DNA of 64,000 nucleotides from Lentisphaera marina (GTDB lineage Bacteria > Verrucomicrobiota > Lentisphaeria > Lentisphaerales > Lentisphaeraceae): positions 992,001 to 1,056,000 of the forward strand of contig NZ_JAQZZL010000001.1 of assembly GCF_028745505.1 (NCBI RefSeq), given 5' to 3'. Below, in pieces: positions 29,120 to 39,035 of the stretch. Position 1 is the first letter of the stretch. Each line of letters starts with the position of its first letter. The position numbers and the translations under genes were made by a program. Under the pieces are notes generated by a model. That model was not told where the DNA came from and did not search any database. It saw only the letters and a list, made by a program, of their open reading frames with translations.

Positions 29120-30425
29120 TTTTCTTCTCCTCCATCAGGACAGACGAGGTAAGCGCCTGGATCTCTGAGTATTGTTTATAAATTTCGTTTTCAGCTTTCA
29201 ACTCCATGAGTTGAAACTCGAGTAGCTGTCTTTGAAGATCAATAATTTCGATAAAGCGACTTTTTCCTGTTTTATAAGATTCCATTGTAAGCTTTAAGGA
29301 TTCTTCATTTTTAGGGATTAGTGTGTATTTATAAAGTTTTAGAGCTCGTTCTTTATCTTCTAGCTCGTATAAAGCGATGGCTAGATCACTTTCAAGGCTG
29401 CGGAGTTTTTGAGCTTTTTGATATTCGACACTATCGATTTGTCGTAATGTAGCAAGGCGCCTATGGCGATATTTCTTTTGATTAATGGGGATGGTTAATC
29501 CAATTGTAGCCATAATCGGATCTTTACCATTATCATCTACATTCATGTCTGAGGAACTAGTTCTAATATATTTGATTCCAATGGAAAAATCAGGATAGGA
29601 GTTTTTATGATCTATATTTGATTGCTGTCTTAAGGCCTCACTCAAATGATTAATTTTTTGTATAGAAGGACTACTTTTTAATTTTGCATATAATTTTTTA
29701 GAATCTAATGCCATAGTTTTGGGTTTAGCATGACTGAGTTTTAAGGGGAATCCGGATGGATAGTCGAGTATTTCATTTAGCCTTTCTTTGAGTGGCTTTA
29801 ATCTAAGTTTTAATTCGGCTACCCGATTCTCTGTTTTTCCAATTTCCATTTGTATTTTTAATAAGTCTGTCAGATTACCTCCAGTTCTAATTTTATTTCT
29901 GGAAATGGGCTCAAAACTCTTTAATAGAGTTTGGTTTTCTTCATTGATTCTCAAAGCTTCTTTCACATATACGGTATCAAAATAAAGCTTCTCAACCTGA
30001 GACAACACGTTTAGTTTTTCATGCTTAAACTCAGCTTCAGCTACCTTAGCACGTTCTGATTGCATGGCTTTATTGAGTTCTATTTTACCAAACCATGGAA
30101 ATTTTTGCATGATTGAAATAGCTTGTTTTTGGGGACCTACTCGGGTTTCGACTTCATCAATATAGTGAGTGAAGCTAATTTGAGGGTCCGGTAAAGTTCC
30201 TTTTGCATAAACACGAAGTAACTCTGATTGCCAATTTAGGTAAGAAGATTTAAGTACAAGGCTGTTTTTAAAAGCTAAATTTGTCAGTTCTGATAAACTT
30301 AATGATTTAGAATAATCAGTTACGATTTCAGAAGTGCTCTGGGTGTTTGAGCCTACATGTGGGGATGTTGCATTGATAGTAAGACCAATGGAGGTGCAGG
30401 TCAAAAATATGTGAGTGAGTTTCAT
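29112..30425 (-). CDS. TolC/CusC-family outer-membrane efflux channel
   Basis: A 437-residue outer-membrane factor with an N-terminal signal peptide and two repeated long helical coiled-coil regions typical of the TolC family (LKSSYLNWQSELLRVYAKGTLPDPQ, then VLSQVEKLYFDTVYVKEAL). It forms the exit duct for the RND system encoded downstream. It lies between the Cys-rich gene and the CusB-like gene with an 8-bp overlap to the latter. A short perfect hairpin (CACAGT-TCG-ACTGTG, 30464-30478) in the gap to the upstream gene may modulate expression. Confidence 0.85.
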   Translation of the reverse strand: MKLTHIFLTCTSIGLTINATSPHVGSNTQSTSEIVTDYSKSLSLSELTNLAFKNSLVLKSSYLNWQSELLRVYAKGTLPDPQISFTHYIDEVETRVGPQKQAISIMQKFPWFGKIELNKAMQSERAKVAEAEFKHEKLNVLSQVEKLYFDTVYVKEALRINEENQTLLKSFEPISRNKIRTGGNLTDLLKIQMEIGKTENRVAELKLRLKPLKERLNEILDYPSGFPLKLSHAKPKTMALDSKKLYAKLKSSPSIQKINHLSEALRQQSNIDHKNSYPDFSIGIKYIRTSSSDMNVDDNGKDPIMATIGLTIPINQKKYRHRRLATLRQIDSVEYQKAQKLRSLESDLAIALYELEDKERALKLYKYTLIPKNEESLKLTMESYKTGKSRFIEIIDLQRQLLEFQLMELKAENEIYKQYSEIQALTSSVLMEEKKNE

Positions 30426-30496
30426 AAGTCATCTCTAATAAAGTTAATAATTCAAGGGATAATCACAGTTCGACTGTGAAAAAACACATTGAATGA

Positions 30497-30925
30497 CTAA
30501 CAGAGAAGAGATGAGTTAATGATAAATAAAGGCTTGGTTTTTGGATGTGTTACGGGATTAGGGGGGGCACGTTGGTGTCTACCAACGTTAATTGATTTTA
30601 TAGTATCTAGCCTATTCTGAAAGGTGAAATCAATAGAAGAAAAGATATGTGTTTTTACAGGTGTATGGTGCTCAAAATTGCTACAGAAAGTATCATTAAA
30701 GTTTATTTTGATTTCATCGCAGCATAAATTATTTATTTCTGCAGCGACTCTTTTTGAGGGACTTTCACTGCAACAACTTTTAACTTGCTTTACCTCAGCG
30801 TCTACACAGCATGACTCAAAAATATGAATTGTATTTTGTTGTTTACAGTCATAGAAAGGTAACTTGTACAGCATAAACACTGTGATTGTTAGTGCAGCCA
30901 AGCTAATCTGTAAAAATTTAAGCAT
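30497..30925 (-). CDS. Cys-rich small membrane protein at the head of the metal efflux operon
   Basis: A 142-residue protein with an N-terminal hydrophobic anchor and three Cys-Cys pairs (ESCC, SCC, LCCDE), a single Cys before them and a PP-containing C-terminal segment (RAPPNP). It resembles the HYC_CC_PP-type small proteins that precede copper/heavy-metal efflux genes in Bacteroidetes-like bacteria, though the HYC element itself is not clear. It is first in the minus-strand operon. A metal-capturing or sensing role in the periplasm is inference. Confidence 0.55.
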   Translation of the reverse strand: MLKFLQISLAALTITVFMLYKLPFYDCKQQNTIHIFESCCVDAEVKQVKSCCSESPSKRVAAEINNLCCDEIKINFNDTFCSNFEHHTPVKTHIFSSIDFTFQNRLDTIKSINVGRHQRAPPNPVTHPKTKPLFIINSSLLC

Positions 30926-31048
30926 AATGTATCACATAGTTGTTTATTAGAATAAAATTCTATTTTTATCTTTTGTTAGTTCTAACTTATTAAAAACAGG
31001 TAAATTCTGACAGATGATTTGAATATTTATTGATAGGTAAACTCAGAT

Positions 31049-31072
31049 AAAGCCTTGTACGGGCTTTTAGTT
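31049..31072 (-). terminator. Weak hairpin downstream of rsmB
   Basis: AAAGCC (31049-31054) faces GGCTTT (31062-31067). On the minus strand it lies about 45 bases after the rsmB stop, with only a short T stretch, so terminator strength is doubtful. Confidence 0.4.
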
Positions 31073-31114
31073 TTATATCTGCAGTGATTAATGTCTATCT
31101 GTTATGGATCTATA

Positions 31115-32341
31115 CTACAGCTTGTTTTCTAGGGTGGCGGCGAAGGCACCATCGTGTTGGGCGCAGGGGTAGAGTTGTTTCGATTCGATGATTTCGAATT
31201 GGGGGTGTTGCTCGATAAAACTTTTGACCTGATTGATGTTTTCTTCGTCTTCAATGGAACAGGTTGAGTAACAGATACGGCCACCAGGTTTGAGCATTTT
31301 TGCGGATTGCGCAAGAATGTCGGATTGGAGTGCTACGAGTTCATTCAACTTTTTTGTGGTGAATGACCAGCGAGCATCGGGTTTGCGGCGCATGACACCG
31401 GTGTTAGAACAGGGGACGTCGAGCAAGATGGCATCAAACTTTTGTTCGAATTCGGAATTGCGGGCATCGAGGCATTGCACGGTGACGTTTGTTTGTTGTG
31501 CTAAATTTTCACGTAATTTTTCTAGACGTTTTTCAGATATATCCGAGGCAAAAACTTGCCCACTGCCTTCGAGTAATTGAGAAATCATTAAAGTTTTTCC
31601 TCCAGGCGCAGAGCAGAGGTCGGCAATGTTTTCGTTTTTTTGCGGATTCAGCAAAGTGATACACAGGCTTGTGGCAGGATCTTGAATGTAAAAGTTTTCT
31701 TGTGCTGTCTTGGAAATGAAATTTGCAGCATCATTTATTTTATAAAAAGTGAAGGGGGCATTCCAAGGTAAATCATCCAAAGGACTCAAAAACTCAGTGG
31801 ACTCATAATTGATGAGGCGACAATTGAGCTCGGCTTCTTGGCTCAAAACCTGAGCAAATGCCTTGACTTGAATTGGGCTGAAGGATTTTTTCCAATGTTT
31901 TTCAAGCTCATCGCCTAAGTTTAGATCATTCTTTGCATCTTGTAGAAGAGTTTCTTTTTGGGTGATCAATTTGTGAAAAAAGGAATTGAGAAAATTGGCC
32001 TCATGTTTGGAAAGTATTTTTTTCGCAGTTTCAACTGCGGAATCCGCAAAGCCCTGTGGGGTGATTTTATCCATGTAGAGCATCGCCGCCATTGAAGGGA
32101 GAAGAAGGTGCATGACGCGACCACGCGGTCGTTTTGGACTTAGCTTTTTGATGATCTTTTCTAGGCTTTCTTTATTGCGAAAGACGCAAAGGCAGAGCTG
32201 ACTCGCGCGTTTGAGTTCAAACTCGTTTTGTCCCTCTCGCCTTAAGCGGTTTAATTCGAGGTCAAAGTTCTGGGATTGAGTCCAGTTTTTTAAGAGTTGA
32301 GTTGCAAGGCGGAGAGTTTTTAATGTTTTATTGTCTTTCAT
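31115..32341 (-). CDS. rsmB: 16S rRNA m5C967 methyltransferase, RsmB/Sun family
   Basis: A 408-residue two-domain protein. An N-terminal NusB-like RNA-binding domain (about residues 10-135) is followed by a Rossmann methyltransferase domain. SAM binding is shown by LCSAPGGKT. The two catalytic cysteines of m5C enzymes are visible as DVPCSNTGVMRR and YSTCSIEDEEN. It methylates C967 of 16S rRNA in relatives. It is divergent from the ApbE gene with only 52 bp between the starts. Two exact and two one-mismatch copies of the 15-bp palindrome lie in it. Confidence 0.9.
   Translation of the reverse strand: MKDNKTLKTLRLATQLLKNWTQSQNFDLELNRLRREGQNEFELKRASQLCLCVFRNKESLEKIIKKLSPKRPRGRVMHLLLPSMAAMLYMDKITPQGFADSAVETAKKILSKHEANFLNSFFHKLITQKETLLQDAKNDLNLGDELEKHWKKSFSPIQVKAFAQVLSQEAELNCRLINYESTEFLSPLDDLPWNAPFTFYKINDAANFISKTAQENFYIQDPATSLCITLLNPQKNENIADLCSAPGGKTLMISQLLEGSGQVFASDISEKRLEKLRENLAQQTNVTVQCLDARNSEFEQKFDAILLDVPCSNTGVMRRKPDARWSFTTKKLNELVALQSDILAQSAKMLKPGGRICYSTCSIEDEENINQVKSFIEQHPQFEIIESKQLYPCAQHDGAFAATLENKL
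31300..31314. repeat. TTGCG-N5-CGCAA palindrome, exact, spacer GATTG
   Basis: Inside rsmB, over codons for L-A-Q-S-A-K. Confidence 0.8.
32175..32189. repeat. TTGCG-N5-CGCAA palindrome, exact, spacer AAAGA
   Basis: Inside rsmB, over codons for C-V-F-R-N. Confidence 0.8.
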
Positions 32342-32393
32342 AGAAAAGGGCTTAGGTTTGTGCTTATTATTTTAAACAAGTGAATAGGGTTTT

Positions 32394-34160
32394 GTGAAAA
32401 GTCAATTTATCGATTTCGGGCTCGACATTGTGGCGCGAACTTTTATGTACACAGTGCCATATGATGGCGCGAGTGTGGGAGTGTTTTTTGCTAAGCAAGC
32501 AAATGAGCAATTAACTTGGTTGGCAGGTGCAGCAGGCTTTCAGGCCTTATTTTTGTATTTATTTATTGTCTCTAAGAGACGTGAGTTTGTGAAACAGCAA
32601 TGGGTCAATTTTGGACTCTTCTCAATTCCTGCAATCATATTGGTGTTTTTTGGCGCGGATTGGTTTTCACTTTTTGGCGCGAGAGAGCAGGGCTGGGCAT
32701 GGTTAGGTGGAGCGGCTTTGCTCTTTATAGGCTTCCGACAACACTTAGATTTTATGCAAATCCCCAATACTTTGCGAGCCGCGCAAAAAGCTTCTCAAGA
32801 AATTGAGAAGCACAGCGGCTTGAGTTTAAGTCGAAAGGCTTTGGTCGCGAGCCTTTTATCATTACCCCTTTTAGGCTTAAATGGAATCACTTATGCAACG
32901 GGTATACTGGTATGTCTCTGTGTTTTTCGTGTCAATGCGCGTCGTGCGTGGTTGGCATCATTAATTATTTCAGCGCCAGTTTTATTCATGGAGCAGATTC
33001 GCACTAGCGGTGCTTTTTTTAATCAACAAGTCCCCGATTTTTTGCCCATTGTACTCGTTTATGTCTTCGGGACTATTCTGGCTTTTGTCGGTGCCATTCT
33101 CACTGAAAAAATATTGTTGGCAGGCAAAGAAAGGCAATTAGCTTTTGCGCAAATGATTCCTGCTATGATCGTTTTAGCCTACACCGCACATTTTCAGCAA
33201 AGGCATGTGTTCACGAGCATGTCGGTGATGGGGACGGAGGCAAAACTCATTGTTTGGGGTGATGAAGGGAAGGCGCAAAATACTCGTAATGAGATGTTGG
33301 AGATTTATGCCGAAATCAATGATTCCTTAAGTCTCTACCAAGATGATAGTGAAATAAGCTTGCTGAACAAATCCGCACACATCAAGCCAGTGAAATGTTC
33401 TGATCTACTCTGGGAAAACGTTGTTTTGGCCAAGCATATGTACGATTTAACTGAAGGGAACTTTGATGTTACTGTGGGGCCACTCATGCGCTTGTGGGGT
33501 TTTTACTCCAAAAAGGGTGAGGAACCTAGTGAAGAAGAAATTGAGGAAGTCTTAAAAATAACTGGTCTGGATAAAGTTGTTTTGGATCCAGAGGATAAGA
33601 CTGTTTTCTTTAAAGTTCAGGGCATGGTTTTAGATTTTGGTGGGATTACCAAAGGCTATGCAGTCGATAAAGTCACAGCAATGCTTCAAGAGCGTGGTTA
33701 TCAGCGTGGTTTAGTTGATTTAGGTGGTAATATTCGCGTTTTGGCGGAGTCACCACCAGATCGAGAAGGCTATCCCATGGGAATTCGCGATCCTCGCAAT
33801 AAAGCTCAACAGATCACCCGTGTAGATATGTTAAATAATGCCATTGCGACAAGTGGTAATTATGAACGTTATGTGACTTATAAAGGTATTCGTTATCCTC
33901 ATATTATTAACCCTAAAACGGGTCGACCTCAACTTGGAGTGGACTCCGTAAGCGTTATTTGTGAAGAAGCTGTCTATGCAGATGCACTTTCTACGGCATT
34001 TTTCCTTGGAGGAGAGCCATTATTGAATAAATTAAAAGGAACATTTGAAAACCTTTCTGTCTTGATGCTAGATTTTGATGATGAAGGGCAATTAAAACAA
34101 TCAATTTTACGTGGACCTCAATTCGAGGGAAGCGCACTGAATTTAATAGGAGAAAAATAA
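32394..34160 (+). CDS. Membrane-anchored ApbE-type FAD:protein FMN transferase
   Basis: A 588-residue fusion. The first 270 residues hold about six to seven transmembrane helices whose layout resembles undecaprenyl-diphosphatase UppP/BacA but without its catalytic motifs. Residues about 280-570 are an ApbE domain: MGTEAKL start, the FAD/Mg region LDFGGITKGYAVD, DLGGNI, HIINPKTGRP and ADALSTAFF. ApbE transfers FMN from FAD to a threonine of exported flavoproteins such as Na+-NQR and Rnf subunits. The GTG start has no strong alternative. Its stop shares a base with the M16 protease start (TAATG), so the two are coupled. Confidence 0.85.
   Translation: MKSQFIDFGLDIVARTFMYTVPYDGASVGVFFAKQANEQLTWLAGAAGFQALFLYLFIVSKRREFVKQQWVNFGLFSIPAIILVFFGADWFSLFGAREQGWAWLGGAALLFIGFRQHLDFMQIPNTLRAAQKASQEIEKHSGLSLSRKALVASLLSLPLLGLNGITYATGILVCLCVFRVNARRAWLASLIISAPVLFMEQIRTSGAFFNQQVPDFLPIVLVYVFGTILAFVGAILTEKILLAGKERQLAFAQMIPAMIVLAYTAHFQQRHVFTSMSVMGTEAKLIVWGDEGKAQNTRNEMLEIYAEINDSLSLYQDDSEISLLNKSAHIKPVKCSDLLWENVVLAKHMYDLTEGNFDVTVGPLMRLWGFYSKKGEEPSEEEIEEVLKITGLDKVVLDPEDKTVFFKVQGMVLDFGGITKGYAVDKVTAMLQERGYQRGLVDLGGNIRVLAESPPDREGYPMGIRDPRNKAQQITRVDMLNNAIATSGNYERYVTYKGIRYPHIINPKTGRPQLGVDSVSVICEEAVYADALSTAFFLGGEPLLNKLKGTFENLSVLMLDFDDEGQLKQSILRGPQFEGSALNLIGEK
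32772..32786. repeat. TTGCG-N5-CGCAA palindrome, exact, spacer AGCCG
   Basis: Inside the membrane part of the ApbE fusion gene, over codons for L-R-A-A-Q. Confidence 0.8.
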
Positions 34161-36931
34161 TGCGTTTGATTTTACTGATATCGCTTTTTATGGGCTTTGG
34201 TTTAGCGGCGAATGATAAACTACCCATGGATCAGAGTTTAGAGCTCGGGAAACTTAAGAATGGAATGAAGTATATTTTACGTGCTAATCCAAAACCTCCT
34301 GGTAAAGTATCCATTTATTTACACGTGAGCTCGGGCTCTTTGGATGAAGAAGATAATCAACTTGGTTTAGCTCACTTCTTGGAGCACATGGCCTTTAATG
34401 GCTCGGAGAATTTTGCTCCTGGTGAATTAATTAAATATTTTGAATCTATCGGTCTGACTTTTGGCATGCACCAAAATGCCTTCACCTCTTTCGATCAAAC
34501 GACCTATTCACTCGATTTACCTTCTACTGATGAAGCGACAATGGATAAGGGGCTCTTGTGTATGTCTGACTTTGCCTACCGACTCACACTACCAAAGACT
34601 GAAATTGACCGTGAACGCGGTGTGATTCAAGAAGAAGAAGTTGCTCGCGATAGTTTGGGCTACAGAATGCTTAAAAAATCTTTACCAGAAATTTTGCCAA
34701 ATTCTCGAATTGCGAATCGCTTACCAATTGGAGATATGGAGATTATAAAAACAGCTCCTAGACAACGCTTTGTCGAATTTTATAAGAAGTGGTATAAGCC
34801 CGATAACACAACTTTAATTATTGTTGGTGATGCCGATATGAAAATGGTTGAAGGTCTCATAAAAAAACATTTCTCAGCCTGGGAAGGGGAAGTCGGTACT
34901 CATGCGAAACCCGAGGTTAAATCATACAAAGAAGATCGCATTGTGGTTTTAACTGACCCGGAATTGACAACTTCTGAGTTAACACTTTATGGTATTGAGC
35001 CTGAAGTAGAAGTTCTTGAGACGGAAGCTGATTATTTTCGTAGCCTACAAGATTCAGTAATCTCATGGATGATGAATAAGCGTTTGGCTAAGCTCAAGCA
35101 AACAGGTGAAGCAGCATTCTTATCGGCAAGTATTGGACGTGGCGATTTATGGAATGCCGCAACGATGAATCACATTGGAATAGAAGCTAAAAATGAACGC
35201 TGGGAAGAAGCTGTCAAACAAGTTTTAACTGAATTGAAACGTCTTGAACAGCATGGCTTCGATGAAACCGAACTTATTAAAGCTCAGAAAGCACAGTTAT
35301 CTGCCATTGAAAAAGCAGTGCAAACTTACGGAAATATGAGCAATGGGCAAATTATCAGAGCGATTAATAATGATGTGACTCAGGGAAGCTTATCGATGTC
35401 ACCCATGCAGGAAAAAGTTTACTTAGAAAAATATCTAGATAAACTCAATCTCGTACAATTACATCAGATTTTCTTGAAAAACTATACGAAAGGTCATCGC
35501 CTAGCGATGGTACAAATGCCGAGTTCGGTAGACGTACCTTCAAAGGACAAGATTAAAAAATTACTTGATGAATTAGATCAAGTTGAAACTGAGAAAGGTG
35601 AGTTTGCAGCTATAAAAGAACGCTTATTAGAACAAGACCCTAAATCACATGAACCCATCAAAGAAACGGTAGAAGCCGATTTAGGTATTAGTGAATTCCA
35701 CTTTGAAAATGGTTGTGTTTGCCGTCATCGACATATGGACTATGAAAAGGACCAAGTTTATGTGGAGCTCAATATCGCAGGTGGAGTGTTAGAAGAAAAA
35801 GAAAATGAATTAGGCTTAACTCGTATGGCGGGGACAGTCTTAAACCAAGCGAGCTCAAGTCATATGAGTTTTAGCGATATTCGCGATTGGCGCATCGGCA
35901 AGAAATTTAGTTTGTCTGCGACCGTGGAAACCACGCGTTTACATTTTTCATTAACGTCAACTAAAAAAGATCTACCTTATGCTTTGGAGATGCTTCACAT
36001 GTATCTCAGTGACTACAAAATTGATGATAAGCTTTTTGAACAGGCTAGAGAAAAAGCTTTAGTATCACTCAAAGAATTACCTAAGAATTCTAGTGCGATG
36101 CTAAGTAAAGGACTCTATGAAAGTGTCTGGGATCACGAAAAACGTTTAAATAGCTTTTTTCGTGAAGACTTTCTGAATTCTGTTCAGCGTTCAGTTGTCG
36201 AAGCATGGATACAGAAAATTCTTTATAACAACCCAATAGAAATGAGTGTGGTTGGTGATATTAGCCTAGAAGAATCAAAAGCTTTAATTTCAAAATTCCA
36301 AGGATCATTAGCGAAGCGTAAAAACTTAAAAGATATATCTTTAGAAATTGGGCAACCCAAGGGTGATGTGTCAGTAAAGGTTCCCGTCAAAACGAAAGAT
36401 CAAAAATGTCTAATTTTGAGTGGTTGGAATATTACGGATGTAAGCGATAAAGATGGCTTAGCTCTTTTCCTTGCAGGTAAGGTTGCTGCGACGCGTTTGT
36501 TTAAGGAGATTCGCGAAAAACGCAATCTAACTTATTCGATTTTTAGTACTTACGCACCTTCACGTCCTTTACGTCAAACGAGTAAATTTTATATCTATTT
36601 CACTGCGCAAGTCGATAAAGCAGAAGATGCTGCCAAGCAAGCACGTCAAGTGATTAAAGAACTCAGAGATAATGGAGTTAAAGATGAAGAGCTTGATAAA
36701 GTACGTAAACAGATCAAAAACATTTTGGATCAAGAACTCGTGAAACCTAGCTTTTGGGCGGGTAAATTGGGTTCTTTGGATATCGAAGGCGATAGCTTAA
36801 CGCGCTATAAAACTTTACAAGAAGATTATGCAGCTGTGACGGCAGAGAAAATTCAGGAGTTGATGAAACATTGCTTCAAAGAAGAGAAGTCTTTTCAAGT
36901 GATCACAATTCCCGAGGGGGATGATCAATAA
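34160..36931 (+). CDS. M16 (pitrilysin-family) zinc protease, two-domain, secreted
   Basis: A 923-residue protein with a signal peptide (MRLILLISLFMGFGLAA). The N-terminal M16 domain has the inverted zinc motif HFLEH (His72, Glu75, His76) and a downstream glutamate region (ERGVIQEEEVARD). The C-terminal M16-like half (from about residue 510) lacks HxxEH, as usual in this family, and carries the R/Y substrate-binding pair near RNLTYSI. It degrades peptides in the periplasm. It is coupled to the ApbE gene through a 1-bp stop/start overlap. A functional link to ApbE is not obvious. Confidence 0.9.
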   Translation: MRLILLISLFMGFGLAANDKLPMDQSLELGKLKNGMKYILRANPKPPGKVSIYLHVSSGSLDEEDNQLGLAHFLEHMAFNGSENFAPGELIKYFESIGLTFGMHQNAFTSFDQTTYSLDLPSTDEATMDKGLLCMSDFAYRLTLPKTEIDRERGVIQEEEVARDSLGYRMLKKSLPEILPNSRIANRLPIGDMEIIKTAPRQRFVEFYKKWYKPDNTTLIIVGDADMKMVEGLIKKHFSAWEGEVGTHAKPEVKSYKEDRIVVLTDPELTTSELTLYGIEPEVEVLETEADYFRSLQDSVISWMMNKRLAKLKQTGEAAFLSASIGRGDLWNAATMNHIGIEAKNERWEEAVKQVLTELKRLEQHGFDETELIKAQKAQLSAIEKAVQTYGNMSNGQIIRAINNDVTQGSLSMSPMQEKVYLEKYLDKLNLVQLHQIFLKNYTKGHRLAMVQMPSSVDVPSKDKIKKLLDELDQVETEKGEFAAIKERLLEQDPKSHEPIKETVEADLGISEFHFENGCVCRHRHMDYEKDQVYVELNIAGGVLEEKENELGLTRMAGTVLNQASSSHMSFSDIRDWRIGKKFSLSATVETTRLHFSLTSTKKDLPYALEMLHMYLSDYKIDDKLFEQAREKALVSLKELPKNSSAMLSKGLYESVWDHEKRLNSFFREDFLNSVQRSVVEAWIQKILYNNPIEMSVVGDISLEESKALISKFQGSLAKRKNLKDISLEIGQPKGDVSVKVPVKTKDQKCLILSGWNITDVSDKDGLALFLAGKVAATRLFKEIREKRNLTYSIFSTYAPSRPLRQTSKFYIYFTAQVDKAEDAAKQARQVIKELRDNGVKDEELDKVRKQIKNILDQELVKPSFWAGKLGSLDIEGDSLTRYKTLQEDYAAVTAEKIQELMKHCFKEEKSFQVITIPEGDDQ

Positions 36932-37034
36932 TTCGATTAGAAACTGATCTAAATACATACGAGATAAAGCTTTTTGTCACTTCTTTTTCTTCTAAGACGT
37001 AATTATAATAGAAGAAAATAATGAGTAAGTACTT

Positions 37035-39035
37035 ATGAGCGATGATAAAAATGAATCTGAAAAATTTGTGGAAAACATCCACGACTTAGGTCATTTTTTT
37101 GAAAAAGCTTTTGATGATACTGACTCACCAAGTCCACTCTTCGATAAGTTCATCGAAACAGAGCAACGTTACGAGTACTTAGAGAAACTAGATGAAGGCG
37201 GTTCAAAAACAATTCATTTAGTTTACGACGAACAAACCTACCGTCCCGTGGCGATGGCGCAGTTAAAAGATGGCGAAAATCGAGAAAAGTTCGACTCGTT
37301 TTTGAGTGAGGCTTTCCTGACGGCTTCTTTAGAGCACCCCAATATCATTCCTCTTTATGAAGCGGGCCTTGATGAAAGTAAACATCCTTATTTCACTATG
37401 AAGCTCGTAGAAGGACGGAACCTGAGTGACTTAATTCTAGATGCCAAACAAACTCAAAGTCAGGAATATAGTTTACAAAAACTCCTGGATATTTTTCTCA
37501 AAATTTGTGATGCGATTGCCTTTGCCCACTCAAGGCATGTCATTCACCTAGATCTCAAACCAGATAATATCCGTATAGGTACTTATGGTGAAGTTTTGGT
37601 CTGTGATTGGGGTATAGCGAAATTGATTGAGAAAGGGGATGAGACAAGTCATACTCAGAATAATTTGGATCCCAATATCATTAATGATCACACTTTGGAT
37701 GGCGTGATTAAAGGTACCTTGGGTTTTATTGCACCGGAACAAATTGAATCTAATATTGGATCTAAATCTAGGCAGACAGATATTTATCAGTTGGGAGCTA
37801 TTTTATATAATATGCTCTGTTTAGAGAAACCTATTGTCGCTGAGGATAGTAAGCAGTCCATACAAGCGACTCTTGCGGGCGATATCATAAATCCAAAAAA
37901 ATACTCACATCAATACTTTCTGATCCCAGAGAGTTTGTCAGCAGTAGCTATGAAGGCTTTATCAACAGAGCCAAAAGATCGTTATGATAGCGTACATGAT
38001 TTAATAAACGAGATTGTTCATTGGCGTGAAGGTTTTGCGACAGAGGCAGAAGATGCCAGCTTTATACGCGCTATTAGCTTGTTAGTGAAACGCCATAAAG
38101 CTGTATCTGGACTGATTAGTTTTTTGTTTATAATCACCGCTTTTTTAGTGTTTCAAATTAAAGAAAATGAACAGGAAGCGATTAAGAGTTCTAATCTCGC
38201 AGAATATAACGAGTCATTAGCTAAAGAGAGTGAAAGCCGTGCCTTAGAGGCTTTGGCGCTTTACAAGAAAGAAAAAGCCTTGGCAAAACAAGCAGGTATA
38301 GAAGCTTCACCTCGTTTGGTAGAAATGGGAGAAGTACATTTACATAAAGGCCACTTTAAGGAAGCTGAACGAGTGTTTAATAGAGCCCGTGATTTAAATG
38401 TTGATAATGAGATCGCCCTTTATTTTCAGGCTTTGACGCAATTTGTCAGGCAAGATTTTAAGCAGTTTTTGTATCTGATGAAAAAGAAAAAAAGAATAAC
38501 ACCAGACTCACGAGTCCTTATTAATCTAGCGCAGAAATATTCAAAGCTTCAAGGAATAAACAAGCGTTTAGGATTTAATGATTTAGTTAAGTTGATTAAT
38601 GAAATACCATTTACTCGCCCAGCTTACTTACTCGCCCTAGATCATCATCAGAGCCATCCACCGCGAGATCAAAAACATACATTAATTAAATTAATTCTAG
38701 CAAAAACAAATCCACATGTTAAAAAATGGGAATATGAAATTGAAGATTTACCCTATGGGTACAACTTTGATTTTCGCAAAACTCCACAAATTAGAGACTT
38801 AACAGCTTTAAGAGGTTTACCGATTGGTAAGTTGAATTTGGATGCTTGTGAAGTTCATGATGGTAAAGAATTATCAATATTATTAGTTTCGGAATTGAGT
38901 ATTCGTCATACCAAAATGAAAAAATTAGGTTTTATTTTAAATATGCCACCATTAAAAAAATTGATACTAGATAAGTCGGATCATAGGGGATGGAACTTTT
39001 CTAAATACCCTAGAGTTAAAGTAGAACGTCGTTAA
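37035..39035 (+). CDS. Membrane Ser/Thr kinase with TPR-like and LRR-like C-terminus (module 1)
   Basis: A 666-residue Hanks-type kinase: cytoplasmic kinase domain (residues about 45-335), one transmembrane helix near 353-375, a coiled/TPR-like region near 430-480 and a leucine-repeat-like tail near 585-650. The catalytic loop is HLDLKPDN (Asp173) and the metal motif is DWG. The usual Lys of VAIK is replaced (VAMAQLK), with a lysine three positions further on. It is paralogous over the full length to the kinase at 49334. It is convergent with a sigma-factor gene, the two stops overlapping by 4 bp. Expected to work with that sigma factor; see module 2 for the same pair in tandem. Confidence 0.85.
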   Translation: MSDDKNESEKFVENIHDLGHFFEKAFDDTDSPSPLFDKFIETEQRYEYLEKLDEGGSKTIHLVYDEQTYRPVAMAQLKDGENREKFDSFLSEAFLTASLEHPNIIPLYEAGLDESKHPYFTMKLVEGRNLSDLILDAKQTQSQEYSLQKLLDIFLKICDAIAFAHSRHVIHLDLKPDNIRIGTYGEVLVCDWGIAKLIEKGDETSHTQNNLDPNIINDHTLDGVIKGTLGFIAPEQIESNIGSKSRQTDIYQLGAILYNMLCLEKPIVAEDSKQSIQATLAGDIINPKKYSHQYFLIPESLSAVAMKALSTEPKDRYDSVHDLINEIVHWREGFATEAEDASFIRAISLLVKRHKAVSGLISFLFIITAFLVFQIKENEQEAIKSSNLAEYNESLAKESESRALEALALYKKEKALAKQAGIEASPRLVEMGEVHLHKGHFKEAERVFNRARDLNVDNEIALYFQALTQFVRQDFKQFLYLMKKKKRITPDSRVLINLAQKYSKLQGINKRLGFNDLVKLINEIPFTRPAYLLALDHHQSHPPRDQKHTLIKLILAKTNPHVKKWEYEIEDLPYGYNFDFRKTPQIRDLTALRGLPIGKLNLDACEVHDGKELSILLVSELSIRHTKMKKLGFILNMPPLKKLILDKSDHRGWNFSKYPRVKVERR

